64,000 nucleotides of DNA, from positions 248,001 to 312,000 of the forward strand of contig NZ_CP011789.1 in assembly GCF_001636055.1 (NCBI RefSeq), read 5' to 3'. Below are positions 43,613-53,874 of the stretch, one piece after another. The number at the start of each line of letters is the position of its first letter. Positions within the stretch are counted from its first letter, which is position 1. The notes beneath the pieces are model-generated. The model had not been told where the DNA came from. It was given only the letters and a program-made list of their open reading frames with translations, and searched no databases. This DNA comes from Pseudomonas putida. Its GTDB lineage: Bacteria > Pseudomonadota > Gammaproteobacteria > Pseudomonadales > Pseudomonadaceae. Position numbers and translations under genes: made by a program.

Positions 43613-46600
43613 TCAATTCTGCGCCTGCGGCTCTCGGATCTTGTACCAGGCCACGTAGAGCGCCGGCAGGAACAGCAAGGTCAGCAGCGTTGCGCTGATG
43701 ATCCCGCCGATCATGGCGTAGGCCATCGGGCCCCAGAACACCTCGCGGGCGATGGGGATCATCCCCAGGCTGGCCGCGGCGGCCGTGAGCAGGATCGGCC
43801 GGCGCCGATGGTTGGTCGCCTCGACCACCGCGTCCCAAGGTGAGTAGCCCTGGGCCTCGAATTCGTCGATCTGGGTCACCAGGATCACCGAGTTGCGGAT
43901 GATGATGCCGATCAGCGCAAGAATCCCGAGGATCGCAACGAAGCCCATCGGCGTTCCCGTCGGCACCAGCGCCAGGACCACGCCGATCAGCCCCAGCGGC
44001 GCCACGCTGACCACCAGGAACAGCTTCTGCACACTGTGCAACTGGATCATCAGGAAGGTCGCCATCAGGAACAGCATCAGCGGAATCACCTGAGCGATCG
44101 GGCCCTGGGCCTTGCCGCTCTCCTCCACGGTGCCGCCGGTGGCTACTTCGTAACCGGCCGGCAGCGAAGCGGCGAACTCTTCGATCTTCGGCTTGAGCTG
44201 GGCCACCAGATCGGTGGGTTGGATCTCGCCGTTGACCGACGCCTTTATGGTGATCGTCGGCTTGCGGTCACGCCGCCAAACCAATGGCTGTTCGAGCTCG
44301 TAGCGCACCGTGGCGAACGACAGCAAGGGGATCGAGGTGCCGCTGGGGCTGACGATCTGCAGGTTCTGCAGGGTATCGGGCGAGCCGCGCTCACTGTCCT
44401 TGGCGCGCGCGACCACGTCCACCAGGTAGATCTGGTCGTTGACCTGGGTCACCGGTGCACCGGTGACGATGCTGTTCATCACGTTGGCGACGTCTTCGGA
44501 CGACAGGCCCAGTTGGCGCGCCTTATCCTGGGCGATCTCGACCCGCAGGACTTTGCCGGGCTCGTTCCAGTCGTACATCATCTCGCCAATGTTGGGGTTC
44601 TGGTCGAGCAGGGTCGCAAGGTCGATGGCGTGCTTGCGCACCTGGTCGATATCCTTGCCGCTGACCCGGTACTGGATCGGACGCCCCACTGGAGGGCCCA
44701 TCTCCAGCGATTGCACATTGGTGCCGATGCCGACGAAATCATTGCGCAGCCGCTCCTGCAGCTTGGGAATCAACGTGTTGCGCTGCTCCAGCCCCTTGCT
44801 GACGATGACCAGTTGCGCGTAGTACGGGTTCTGCAACTGCTGGTCGAGCGGAAGGTAGAAACGCACCGCGCCCTGGCCGATATAGGTACTCCAGTGGTCG
44901 ATGTCCGGATCGTCCTTGAGGGTGGCCTCCAGGCGATCGACCGCACGACGGGTTTCCTGGATCGACGCGTTCTGCGGCAGGTTCAGTTCCAGCAGGATCT
45001 CCGGGCGATCCGAAGAAGGGAAGAACTGGTTCTGCACGAACCGCATGCTCAACACCGCCAGGGCGAACAGCACCACGGTGCCAACGATGGTCAGCCAGCG
45101 GTTGCGCATGCACCACAGCAAGCCGCTTTCGAAGGCGCGGCCGATGCGGCCGGGTTCCTCATCATGGGGTTTGACCTTGCTGCTGAGGATATGCACGCCC
45201 AGCACCGGCGCGAAGAACACCGCCACCACCCACGACACCAGCAGCGCCACCGCGATCACCGCGAACAGGGTGAAGGTGTATTCGCCCGCAGAGCTGGCGT
45301 TCAGGCCGATGGGCACGAAGCCGGCAACGGTGACCAAGGTGCCGGTGAGCATCGGGAATGCCGTCGAGGTATAGGCATAGGTCGCCGCGTCGTTCTTGCT
45401 CTCGCCCATCTCCAGGCGCGTGACCATCATCTCTACGGTGATCATTGCATCGTCGACCAGCAGGCCCAGGGCGATGATCAATGCACCCAGCGAGATGCGC
45501 TGCATGGTGATGCCGCTGTACTCCATGAACACGAAAACCATCGCCAGCACCAGCGGGATCGAACAGGCCACCACCAGGCCTGCGCGTATGCCCAGGCTGA
45601 TGAAACTGACCACCAGCACGATGATCACCGCCTCGAACAGCGCACTGGTGAAGCCGCCCACGGCGTCCTCGACTACCACGGCCTGGTTCGACACGGTATG
45701 CACGCCCACACCCACCGGCAGCTCAGCGGTGATGCTGTCCATCTTGTCGCGCAGTGCCTTGCCGAACGCCTGGATGTTGCCACCCTTCTTCATGCCGATC
45801 GCCAGGCCGATGGCCGACTGGCCGTTGTAGCGGAACATGGGGGCGGGCGGATCCTGGAAACCGCGCTCGATATCGGCGATGTCGGCCAGGCGGAAGAAGC
45901 GGTCGTTGATTCTCAGGTTGACCACCTGCAGGTCCTTCTCCGAGGCGAACTGGCCGGTGGTGCGCACCGAGATGCGCTCTGGTCCGGCTTCGATCACCCC
46001 GGCCGGAGTCACCGCATTCTGCGATTGCAGCGCCTGCATCACCTGGCGCTGGTCGATGCCCAGCGCCGCCAGCTTGCGGGTGGAGAAGTTCAGGTACAGC
46101 ACTTCATCCTGCACGCCGATGGTTTCGACCTTGCCGATATTCGGCACCTCGCGCACTTCGGCGCGCACCTGCTCGACGTAATCGCGCAACTGGCGCAGGT
46201 CCAGGCCATCGGTGGTGAAGGCGTAGATCGAGCCGAACACATCACCGAACTCGTCGTTGAAACCCGGCCCTTGCAGGCCTTGGGGGAATTCACCGCGGAT
46301 GTCCTGGATCTTCTTGCGCACCTGGTACCAGATCTGCGGGATATCCTCGGCCTGGGTGGTATCGCGCAGGTAGACGAAAACCGTCGACTCGCCGGGCCGG
46401 GTGTAGCTCTTGACGTAGTCGAGCGAGTCCAGCTCCTCGAGCTTCTTCTCGATCCGGTCGGTCACCTGGTAAAGGGTTTCGTCCTGGGTCGCACCGGGCC
46501 AGCGGGTCTGGATCACCATGGTCTTGATGGTGAAGGACGGGTCTTCTTCCCGGCCCAGGTTCATGTAGGAGAACACGCCCATCAGCAAGGCGACGAACAT

Positions 46601-46663
46601 CAGGTACCACACGAAGGACTGGTGCTTCAGGGCCCAGTCCGACAGGTTGAAGCTTCCTTTCAT
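43613..46663 (-). CDS. RND multidrug efflux pump, TriC-like
   Basis: 1016-residue inner-membrane proton antiporter with the usual two large periplasmic loops and about 12 membrane helices. The charged motif GLLVDDAMITVEMM in helix 4 carries the proton-relay acidic residues. The N-terminal SDWALKHQSFVWYLMFVAL and the two adaptor genes upstream fit the TriABC type of P. aeruginosa. Starts inside the adaptor stop (ATGA overlap). No outer-membrane channel gene is adjacent, so a TolC/OpmH-like protein must come from elsewhere. Confidence 0.9.
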   Translation of the reverse strand: MKGSFNLSDWALKHQSFVWYLMFVALLMGVFSYMNLGREEDPSFTIKTMVIQTRWPGATQDETLYQVTDRIEKKLEELDSLDYVKSYTRPGESTVFVYLRDTTQAEDIPQIWYQVRKKIQDIRGEFPQGLQGPGFNDEFGDVFGSIYAFTTDGLDLRQLRDYVEQVRAEVREVPNIGKVETIGVQDEVLYLNFSTRKLAALGIDQRQVMQALQSQNAVTPAGVIEAGPERISVRTTGQFASEKDLQVVNLRINDRFFRLADIADIERGFQDPPAPMFRYNGQSAIGLAIGMKKGGNIQAFGKALRDKMDSITAELPVGVGVHTVSNQAVVVEDAVGGFTSALFEAVIIVLVVSFISLGIRAGLVVACSIPLVLAMVFVFMEYSGITMQRISLGALIIALGLLVDDAMITVEMMVTRLEMGESKNDAATYAYTSTAFPMLTGTLVTVAGFVPIGLNASSAGEYTFTLFAVIAVALLVSWVVAVFFAPVLGVHILSSKVKPHDEEPGRIGRAFESGLLWCMRNRWLTIVGTVVLFALAVLSMRFVQNQFFPSSDRPEILLELNLPQNASIQETRRAVDRLEATLKDDPDIDHWSTYIGQGAVRFYLPLDQQLQNPYYAQLVIVSKGLEQRNTLIPKLQERLRNDFVGIGTNVQSLEMGPPVGRPIQYRVSGKDIDQVRKHAIDLATLLDQNPNIGEMMYDWNEPGKVLRVEIAQDKARQLGLSSEDVANVMNSIVTGAPVTQVNDQIYLVDVVARAKDSERGSPDTLQNLQIVSPSGTSIPLLSFATVRYELEQPLVWRRDRKPTITIKASVNGEIQPTDLVAQLKPKIEEFAASLPAGYEVATGGTVEESGKAQGPIAQVIPLMLFLMATFLMIQLHSVQKLFLVVSVAPLGLIGVVLALVPTGTPMGFVAILGILALIGIIIRNSVILVTQIDEFEAQGYSPWDAVVEATNHRRRPILLTAAAASLGMIPIAREVFWGPMAYAMIGGIISATLLTLLFLPALYVAWYKIREPQAQN

Positions 46664-47727
46664 CGTGCGTCCTCGTCGAATTTGACCTGCTGGCCCGGCT
46701 TCAAGCTGTTCACACCCGCCGTCACCACCCGTTCGCCCGGCTGCACACCGGCGCCCAGCACAACGCGCCGTTCGCTGCGCTCCACGAGTGTGACCTCACG
46801 GGTGGACACGGTCTTGTGCTGCGGATCGACCACCCAGACCTGGGTCTTGCCGTCTCGCTCCAGCAGGGCGGTGGCCGGCAGCTCGGTGCGCGGCGCGATC
46901 GCCGAGCTGAGCGTGACGCTGATAGCGGTGCCGAGGTGGAACGCCTGCGGCGTACTGGCCAGGCTTAGCCGCGCACGTCGGGTGCGGGTAGTGGCATCGG
47001 CCTGCGGCTCAAGCTCGCGCAGCGTGGCGGTGGTGCTGATGGCCGGCTCCAGTTGCGATGCCACGGTGAACACCAGCGACGGGGTCAACTGCTCGGCGAC
47101 TGGGATCGGCAGGTCAATCACCGCCTCCTTGACGTCCGGGCGCGCCAGCGTGACCACTTCCTGGCCGGCACTGACCGTCTGCCCGGCTTCGGCGCGCCAG
47201 GCCGTGACCACGGCGCCATGGTCGGCCTTGAGCGTGCTGTAGCCGAGCTGGTCGCGTGCCTGGCTGACCGCCGAACGGGCCTGCTCGAGCGAGGCGCCGG
47301 TGGTCTTCAGGTCGGTCTGGGCGATGTCCAGCTGGGCCTGGGCGCCGACGCCGCGGTCATACAACTGCTGCTGGCGGCGGGCATTGGCCTGGGCGTTGAT
47401 CCATTGCGCCTGGACTCGCGCCAGGTCGCCTTCGGCGGCGCGCAGCTGGTTCTGTTGATCGGTGGGATCGAGGGTGGCCAGGGTGTCGCCCGGTTTTACC
47501 TGCGCGCCCACGTCCACCCAGCGCCGCGCAATGCGCCCGGACACTCGGAAGCCCAGGGTGCTTTCATAGCGTGCCTGGATGGTGCCCGCAAAACGACCGA
47601 GCTGCGACTGCATCTGCGGCTCGACCAGGGTCGATAGCACCGGCCGTACGGGCTCGGGCGCCGGCTCATCGCCCTTGCAACCGGGCAGCAGGGTGGCTGC
47701 GGCAAGCAACACCAGCAAGGGTTTCAT
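46660..47727 (-). CDS. RND periplasmic adaptor (second membrane fusion protein)
   Basis: 355 residues. Lipoprotein signal with LLPGC (Cys17). Core: FRVSGRIARRWVDVGAQVKPGDTLATLD half-lipoyl motif, a hairpin of about 70 residues, then DHGAVVTAWRAEAGQTVSAGQ. Overlaps both neighbours by 4 bp. The distinct hairpin sequence from the first adaptor suggests a heteromeric pair as in TriA/TriB. Confidence 0.88.
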   Translation of the reverse strand: MKPLLVLLAAATLLPGCKGDEPAPEPVRPVLSTLVEPQMQSQLGRFAGTIQARYESTLGFRVSGRIARRWVDVGAQVKPGDTLATLDPTDQQNQLRAAEGDLARVQAQWINAQANARRQQQLYDRGVGAQAQLDIAQTDLKTTGASLEQARSAVSQARDQLGYSTLKADHGAVVTAWRAEAGQTVSAGQEVVTLARPDVKEAVIDLPIPVAEQLTPSLVFTVASQLEPAISTTATLRELEPQADATTRTRRARLSLASTPQAFHLGTAISVTLSSAIAPRTELPATALLERDGKTQVWVVDPQHKTVSTREVTLVERSERRVVLGAGVQPGERVVTAGVNSLKPGQQVKFDEDAR

Positions 47728-48812
47728 GGCTCACCTCCGGGGCTCTTGGCGTCGACTTTCTGCACCTGCATACCCGGATGCAGCAACTGGCCGCCACTGA
47801 CCACCACGGTTTCGCCGCTTTTCACGCCGTCGCTGATGACGATGCGTCCGGTGAGATAACGCGCCACCTGGACCTTGCGCAGTTCGACCTTGTCGCCCTC
47901 GCCCACCACCCACACCGCCGGCTCATGCAGCGCCTTGGTCAGCGCCGACCAGGGCAATTCGATGCTTGGGCGCCCCTGGGCGTGAGCCGTGGCGGTTACC
48001 GGCGAGCCCAACTGCATGGCAGCCGGCACGTTACGCAGCGCCACCTTGACCTGCACCGTACCGCTCTCGGCAGACACCGTCGGGGTGATCTCGCGCACCC
48101 GTCCTTCGGCCTGCACCTTGGGGTTATCCACAAGCCGGACGATCACGCCTTCGTCGCTGGGTGGCGACACCAGCAGCGACTCATAGACGTTGAAGACGGC
48201 ATCACGATCGCCGTCGGTGGCCAGGCTGAAGATCGGCATGGTCGCCTGCACTACCTGGCCAACCTCGGCCTGGCGCGCGGTGATCACCCCATCCGCCTCG
48301 GACACCAGGTCGGTGTAGCTCAATTGCTCGCGGGCATTGGCCAGTTGTGCCTGGGCCGCCTTGAGCGCGCTCTGGCTGCTGCGCAGGGCAGCTTCAGCCG
48401 AGTCGTATTCACTCTGGCTGGTGTAGCCCTTGGGCAACAGTTTCTGCTGACGCACGAAGGCGGCGCGGGTCTGGGTGACCCTCGCCTGCTCGGCGAATAC
48501 CTCGGCCTTGGCTGAGTCAACATTGTTCTGCAGGTCTTTCGGGTCCAGGCGCGCCAGCACCTGGTTGGCCTTGACGTGGTCGCCCACGTCGACGCTACGG
48601 GCGATGATCTTGCCGCCCACGCGAAACGAAAGGTCGGTCTGTACGCGCGCCTGCACATCACCGGTGAGGGTGACGTTGGCGGCGAAATCGGTAGGTTCGA
48701 CCCGTGCCACGCCGACGCGTGGCAGTTCAGGGCTGGACGCCTGTTCCTTGCAGCCTGACAGCACTGACAACAACCCCAGGCAAACGACCAACAGCGCACG
48801 CGTAAACGTCAT
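47724..48812 (-). CDS. RND periplasmic adaptor (first membrane fusion protein)
   Basis: 362 residues from the ATG at 48812 (AAGGAGC upstream; the frame to 49025 runs through REP sequence). Lipobox VLSGC (Cys21). FRVGGKIIARSVDVGDHVKANQVLARLD, a coiled-coil hairpin and EADGVITARQAEVGQVV define the family. First gene of the three-gene efflux operon. Confidence 0.9.
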   Translation of the reverse strand: MTFTRALLVVCLGLLSVLSGCKEQASSPELPRVGVARVEPTDFAANVTLTGDVQARVQTDLSFRVGGKIIARSVDVGDHVKANQVLARLDPKDLQNNVDSAKAEVFAEQARVTQTRAAFVRQQKLLPKGYTSQSEYDSAEAALRSSQSALKAAQAQLANAREQLSYTDLVSEADGVITARQAEVGQVVQATMPIFSLATDGDRDAVFNVYESLLVSPPSDEGVIVRLVDNPKVQAEGRVREITPTVSAESGTVQVKVALRNVPAAMQLGSPVTATAHAQGRPSIELPWSALTKALHEPAVWVVGEGDKVELRKVQVARYLTGRIVISDGVKSGETVVVSGGQLLHPGMQVQKVDAKSPGGEP

Positions 48813-48900
48813 GCAGGCTCCTTGCTTGCGCGCAAATGATTCGTGGGATGCGACTGTCAGCGTAGTCCAGGGTTCAATAAACGGCACTGGTGGGGTTCGG

Positions 48901-48978
48901 CTTTGGATCGGCGGGGAAGCCTTCGCGGGTAAACCCGCTCCTACAGGGGGGTGGGCCTGTGGAAGCGGCGAAAAGGCC
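48901..48978. repeat. REP pair upstream of the RAYT gene (left flank)
   Basis: GAAGCCTTCGCGGGTAAACC followed by CGCTCCTACAGG, then a decayed partner GCCTGTGGAAGCGGCGAAAA ending GGCC. About 40 bp of this flank is also found, in the same orientation, beyond the gene at 49514-49557. Confidence 0.8.
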
Positions 48979-49063
48979 ACTGCAAAATCCGGAAACCATG
49001 ACTGGCGCCAAGGTCGGAACAGCACCGCTAACCTCCAAAGGTCAATTTCATGGAGGAAATTCG

Positions 49064-49519
49064 ATGCCCCTGGCCCATTCCCACCGCCTGCGCCGCGGCC
49101 GCTGCTCAGAGCCTGGTAGGTGCTTCCTGCTGACTGCCGTCACACACGAACGACAACCACTGTTCCACGACCTGCGCAGCGCCCGGCTGGTGGTGAAACA
49201 GCTACGCCAGTCAGATCAGGAAAACGCCAGCCGCACGCTGGCCTGGGTGCTGATGCCGGACCATCTGCACTGGTTGATCGAGTTGAAGGGGGTGACGCTT
49301 GGGAGTTTGATGCGCAGGTTCAAGTCGCGCAGCGCCATCACCCTGCGCAAGGCCGGAGTGCGGCATGTGCCGATCTGGCAGCCGGGGTATCACGACGCGG
49401 CTTTGCGCAAGGAGGAGGATGTACTGCAGGCAGCCAGATACATCATCGCTAGTCCGCTGAGAGCAGGGCTGGTCAGCAGTGTGCGTGAATATCCGCATTG
49501 GGATGCGGTCTGGCTTTGA
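49064..49519 (+). CDS. REP-associated tyrosine transposase (RAYT)
   Basis: 151 residues from the ATG at 49064 (GGAGG 9 bp upstream); the longer frame to 48890 reads through the REP. Y1/HUH nuclease: MPDHLHWLIEL with the metal-binding HLH (His67, His69), catalytic Tyr126 in QAARYIIASPLRAGL. Such proteins nick and join REP hairpins and are thought to spread or maintain them. No partner ORF. REP elements lie directly on both sides, forming a REP-gene-REP unit. Confidence 0.93.
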   Translation: MPLAHSHRLRRGRCSEPGRCFLLTAVTHERQPLFHDLRSARLVVKQLRQSDQENASRTLAWVLMPDHLHWLIELKGVTLGSLMRRFKSRSAITLRKAGVRHVPIWQPGYHDAALRKEEDVLQAARYIIASPLRAGLVSSVREYPHWDAVWL

Positions 49520-49532
49520 GTCGGTGGTGAAG

Positions 49533-49593
49533 CCTTCGCGGGCAATCCCGCTCCTACAACTGGACCTGTAGGAGCGGGCTTGCCCGCGAAAGG
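49533..49593. repeat. REP pair downstream of the RAYT gene (right flank)
   Basis: CCTTCGCGGGCAATCCCGCT with CCTACA faces TGTAGGAGCGGGCTTGCCCG with CGAAAGG. The outer arm reaches to within 6 bp of the spuH stop. Confidence 0.9.
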
Positions 49594-49598
49594 GCCGG

Positions 49599-50492
49599 TC
49601 AGGCCGACGCAGCAACCTGTGCCGGACGCCGTACCTGCGGTTGGCCGACGTTCGCTGCAGCACCTTCCTCGATGGCTTGCTGGATCGCCCGGCGGCGGCG
49701 TTCTTCGGCGCGACGGCTGAAGTACCAGACCAGGAAGGTCACCAACGACACCGACAGCAGGATCAGGCTGGCCACGGCGTTGATCTCGGGCTTCACACCC
49801 AGACGCACGGCCGAGAACACTTCCATCGGCAAGGTGGTCGAGCCCGGGCCGGACACGAAGCTGGCCAGCACCAGGTCATCCAGCGACAGGGCGAACGACA
49901 TCATGCCGCCTGCTGCCAGAGAAGGCGCGATCATCGGGATGGTGATCAGGAAGAACACCTTCCACGGCTTGGCACCCAGGTCCATCGCCGCTTCCTCGAT
50001 CGACAGGTCCAGCTCACGCAGGCGAGCCGACACCACCACCGCCACATACGCGGCACAGAAGGTGGTGTGGGCGATCCAGATGGTGACGACGCCACGCTCC
50101 TGCGGCCAGCCAATCATCTGCGCCATGGCCACGAACAGCAGCAACAGGGACAGACCGGTGATCACCTCGGGCATGACCAGCGGCGCGGTGACCAGGCCAC
50201 CGAACAGCGTGCGGCCCTTGAAGCGAGTGACCCGGGTCAGCACGAAGGCCGCCAGGGTGCCCAGCGCCACCGCAGCCACCGCCGTGTAGCAGGCGATCTC
50301 CAGCGAGCGCATCACCGAACCCATCAACTGGGTGTTGTCGAGCAGACCGACGTACCACTTCACCGACCAGCCGCCCCACACCGTCACCAGCTTCGAGGCG
50401 TTGAACGAGTAGATCACCAGGATCAGCATCGGCAGGTAGATGAACAGCAAGCCGAGCACCAGCATCAGCTTGGAGAAACTGAAGCGCTTCAT
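49599..50492 (-). CDS. spuH: Polyamine ABC transporter permease SpuH (PotI-like)
   Basis: 297 residues with about six membrane segments. The coupling motif reads EEAAMDLGAKPWKVFFLITIPMIAPSL. The C-terminal tail is Arg/Glu-rich and cytoplasmic. Pairs with SpuG. Start overlaps the spuG stop by 4 bp. Last gene of spuDEFGH and possibly of a longer spuB-spuH run. Confidence 0.92.
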   Translation of the reverse strand: MKRFSFSKLMLVLGLLFIYLPMLILVIYSFNASKLVTVWGGWSVKWYVGLLDNTQLMGSVMRSLEIACYTAVAAVALGTLAAFVLTRVTRFKGRTLFGGLVTAPLVMPEVITGLSLLLLFVAMAQMIGWPQERGVVTIWIAHTTFCAAYVAVVVSARLRELDLSIEEAAMDLGAKPWKVFFLITIPMIAPSLAAGGMMSFALSLDDLVLASFVSGPGSTTLPMEVFSAVRLGVKPEINAVASLILLSVSLVTFLVWYFSRRAEERRRRAIQQAIEEGAAANVGQPQVRRPAQVAASA

Positions 50493-51409
50493 GCCCGACC
50501 CTCCATCTCTTTGGCCTGGCTGCGGTTGAACAGCAGGATCGGCACGATCAGGATCGCCAGCATCACCACTGCCAGCGCGGATGCCACCGGCCAGTCACGG
50601 TTGTTGAAGAATTCCTGCCACAGCACTTTACCGATCATCAGGGTTTCCGGACCGCCGAGCAGTTCAGGGATCACGAACTCGCCCACCACCGGGATGAACA
50701 CCAGCATGCAACCGGCGATGATGCCGTTCTTCGACAGCGGCACGGTGATCTTCCAGAAGCTGTTGAAGGTGCTCGAGCCCAGGTCGCTCGCAGCTTCCAG
50801 CAGGCTCTGGTCATGCTTCACCAGGTTCGCGTACAGCGGCAGGATCATGAATGGCAGGTACGAATAGACCACGCCGATATACACTGCCAGGTTGGTGTTG
50901 AGGATCTGCAGCGGCTGATCGATCAGCCCGGTCCACAGCAGGAAGCTGTTGAGCAACCCGTTGTTGCTGAGGATGCCCATCCAGGCATAGACGCGGATCA
51001 GGATCGCGGTCCAGGTCGGCATCATGATCAGCAGCAGCAAGACCGTCTGCATCTCCTTCTCGGCCTTGGAGATGGCGTAGGCCATCGGATAGCCGATCAG
51101 CAGGCACAGCAAAGTGCTGAAGAAGGCGACCTTGAGCGAGCCAAGGTAGGCCGAGATGTACAGGTCATCCTCGGTGAGCAGGCCATAGTTGGCCAGGTTC
51201 AGCACCAGCTGGATCTTGTCCTCGACGTAGGTGTAGATCTCCGTGTACGGCGGGATCGCCACGTCGGCTTCGGCGAAGCTGATCTTCAGCACGATGAAGA
51301 ACGGCAGCATGAAGAACAGGAACAGCCAGATGAACGGCACGCCGATCACCAGATGGCGTCCCTCGGGGATGATGCGCTGGAGGGCTCGTTTGAGCTTTCG
51401 CGGTTTCAT
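50489..51409 (-). CDS. spuG: Polyamine ABC transporter permease SpuG (PotH-like)
   Basis: 306 residues from the ATG at 51409, which overlaps the spuF stop; the frame to 51445 is longer by 12 residues. About six membrane segments. The coupling loop reads LLEAASDLGSSTFNSFWKITVPLSK, with VPFIWLFLFFMLPFFIVLKIS as first helix. Forms the channel with SpuH. Confidence 0.93.
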   Translation of the reverse strand: MKPRKLKRALQRIIPEGRHLVIGVPFIWLFLFFMLPFFIVLKISFAEADVAIPPYTEIYTYVEDKIQLVLNLANYGLLTEDDLYISAYLGSLKVAFFSTLLCLLIGYPMAYAISKAEKEMQTVLLLLIMMPTWTAILIRVYAWMGILSNNGLLNSFLLWTGLIDQPLQILNTNLAVYIGVVYSYLPFMILPLYANLVKHDQSLLEAASDLGSSTFNSFWKITVPLSKNGIIAGCMLVFIPVVGEFVIPELLGGPETLMIGKVLWQEFFNNRDWPVASALAVVMLAILIVPILLFNRSQAKEMEGRA

Positions 51410-52548
51410 GAGCGCAGTACCACGCCGCTGTCGTCTTCCCACCACACGTAGACTTCATCGCCCCAGGTCGGGCGGGCGCCCTGGCGTTCGGCGTTGGCGA
51501 CGAACGACTGGACGATCTTGCCGCTCGGCAGCTCGACGTAGAACACCGAGTGACCGCCCAGGTAGGCGATGTCGTGGACCTTGCCGCGCGACCAGTTATG
51601 CTCGAAATCGGGCTGCGTCGTCGTCACCAGCAGCTTCTCTGGGCGCAGCGCATAAGTGATGTGCTTGTCTTCGACCGAGGTGGTGACACCGTGGCCGACG
51701 TAGATCTTGCGCTCGAGCTCCGGCGAGGCGATCAGCGCGTGGCCTTCGGCGTCGTCGATCACTTCACCTTCGAACAGGTTGACGTTGCCGATGAACTCGC
51801 ACACCAGGCGACTGGTTGGCGTCTCGTAGATATCCACAGGCGAGCCGATCTGGGCGATCCAGCCCAGGTGCATGATGGCGATGCGCTGGGCCATGGTCAT
51901 GGCCTCTTCCTGGTCGTGGGTCACCATCACGCAGGTCACACCGACCCGCTCGATGATCTCGACCAGCTCCAGCTGCATCTGCGAACGCAGCTTCTTGTCC
52001 AGCGCGCCCATCGGCTCGTCGAGCAGCAGCAGTTTCGGACGCTTGGCCAGCGAGCGGGCCAGGGCCACGCGCTGACGCTGGCCGCCGGAGAGCTGGTGCG
52101 GCTTGCGCTTGGCGTACTGGGTCATGTGCACCAGCTTGAGCATCTCGGCCACGCGGGCTTCGATGTCGGCCTTGGGCATCTTGTCCTGCTGCAGGCCGAA
52201 GGCGATGTTCTGCGCCACGGTCATGTGCGGGAACAGCGCATAGGACTGGAACATCATGTTGATCGGCCGCTCGTAGGGCGGCATGTCGGTGATGTCGACA
52301 CCGTCGAGGAAGATCCGACCTTCGGTCGGGCGCTCGAAGCCTGCAAGCATCCGCAGCAAGGTGGATTTGCCGGAACCGGAGCCGCCCAGCAGGGCGAAGA
52401 TCTCGCCTTTGCGGATTTCCAGGGACACATCGTCCACGGCGATGGTTTCGTCGAACTTCTTCGTGACCCGGTCGATCTTGACCAGCACCTGCTTGGGCTG
52501 CTGGTCACCCTCGAGGGCTTTCTTATAGGCACCGGAGGCAACTGCCAT
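51406..52548 (-). CDS. spuF: Polyamine ABC transporter ATP-binding protein SpuF (PotG-like)
   Basis: 380 residues from the ATG at 52548 (GGAG upstream). Walker A GGSGSGKST, signature LSGGQRQR, Walker B LLLLDEPMGALD, switch [11 protein letters not shown], and a TOBE-type C-terminal domain (ITYALRPEKLLV). Powers SpuG/SpuH. Confidence 0.94.
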   Translation of the reverse strand: MAVASGAYKKALEGDQQPKQVLVKIDRVTKKFDETIAVDDVSLEIRKGEIFALLGGSGSGKSTLLRMLAGFERPTEGRIFLDGVDITDMPPYERPINMMFQSYALFPHMTVAQNIAFGLQQDKMPKADIEARVAEMLKLVHMTQYAKRKPHQLSGGQRQRVALARSLAKRPKLLLLDEPMGALDKKLRSQMQLELVEIIERVGVTCVMVTHDQEEAMTMAQRIAIMHLGWIAQIGSPVDIYETPTSRLVCEFIGNVNLFEGEVIDDAEGHALIASPELERKIYVGHGVTTSVEDKHITYALRPEKLLVTTTQPDFEHNWSRGKVHDIAYLGGHSVFYVELPSGKIVQSFVANAERQGARPTWGDEVYVWWEDDSGVVLRS

Positions 52549-52617
52549 GAGTGAAACTCCCAACAAGATTTTTGTGCCCGAACGGCCTGTGTGCAGGGCC
52601 GCGTCGGGTCTGGATTT

Positions 52618-53784
<1,167 letters not shown>

Positions 53785-53874
53785 TTACCTGCGTGGCTGG
53801 GATGTCGCAATCGACAATCGAGGTTTATGCCCCCTGGGCCGGAAAACCCCGACCCAGAGAGCCCCGCATCGGGC

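Noticed and set aside
44036..47242. 1068-codon open frame antisense to the RND pump and its adaptor
   Set aside because: Translation is low-complexity and His/Gln/Arg/Asp-rich with no domain. It mirrors the codon pattern of the real genes on the other strand, a known effect in GC-rich DNA.
48813..49025. N-terminal extension of the first RND adaptor
   Set aside because: It reads through a REP element and removes the signal peptide and lipobox from the N-terminus. The ATG at 48812 has AGGAG.
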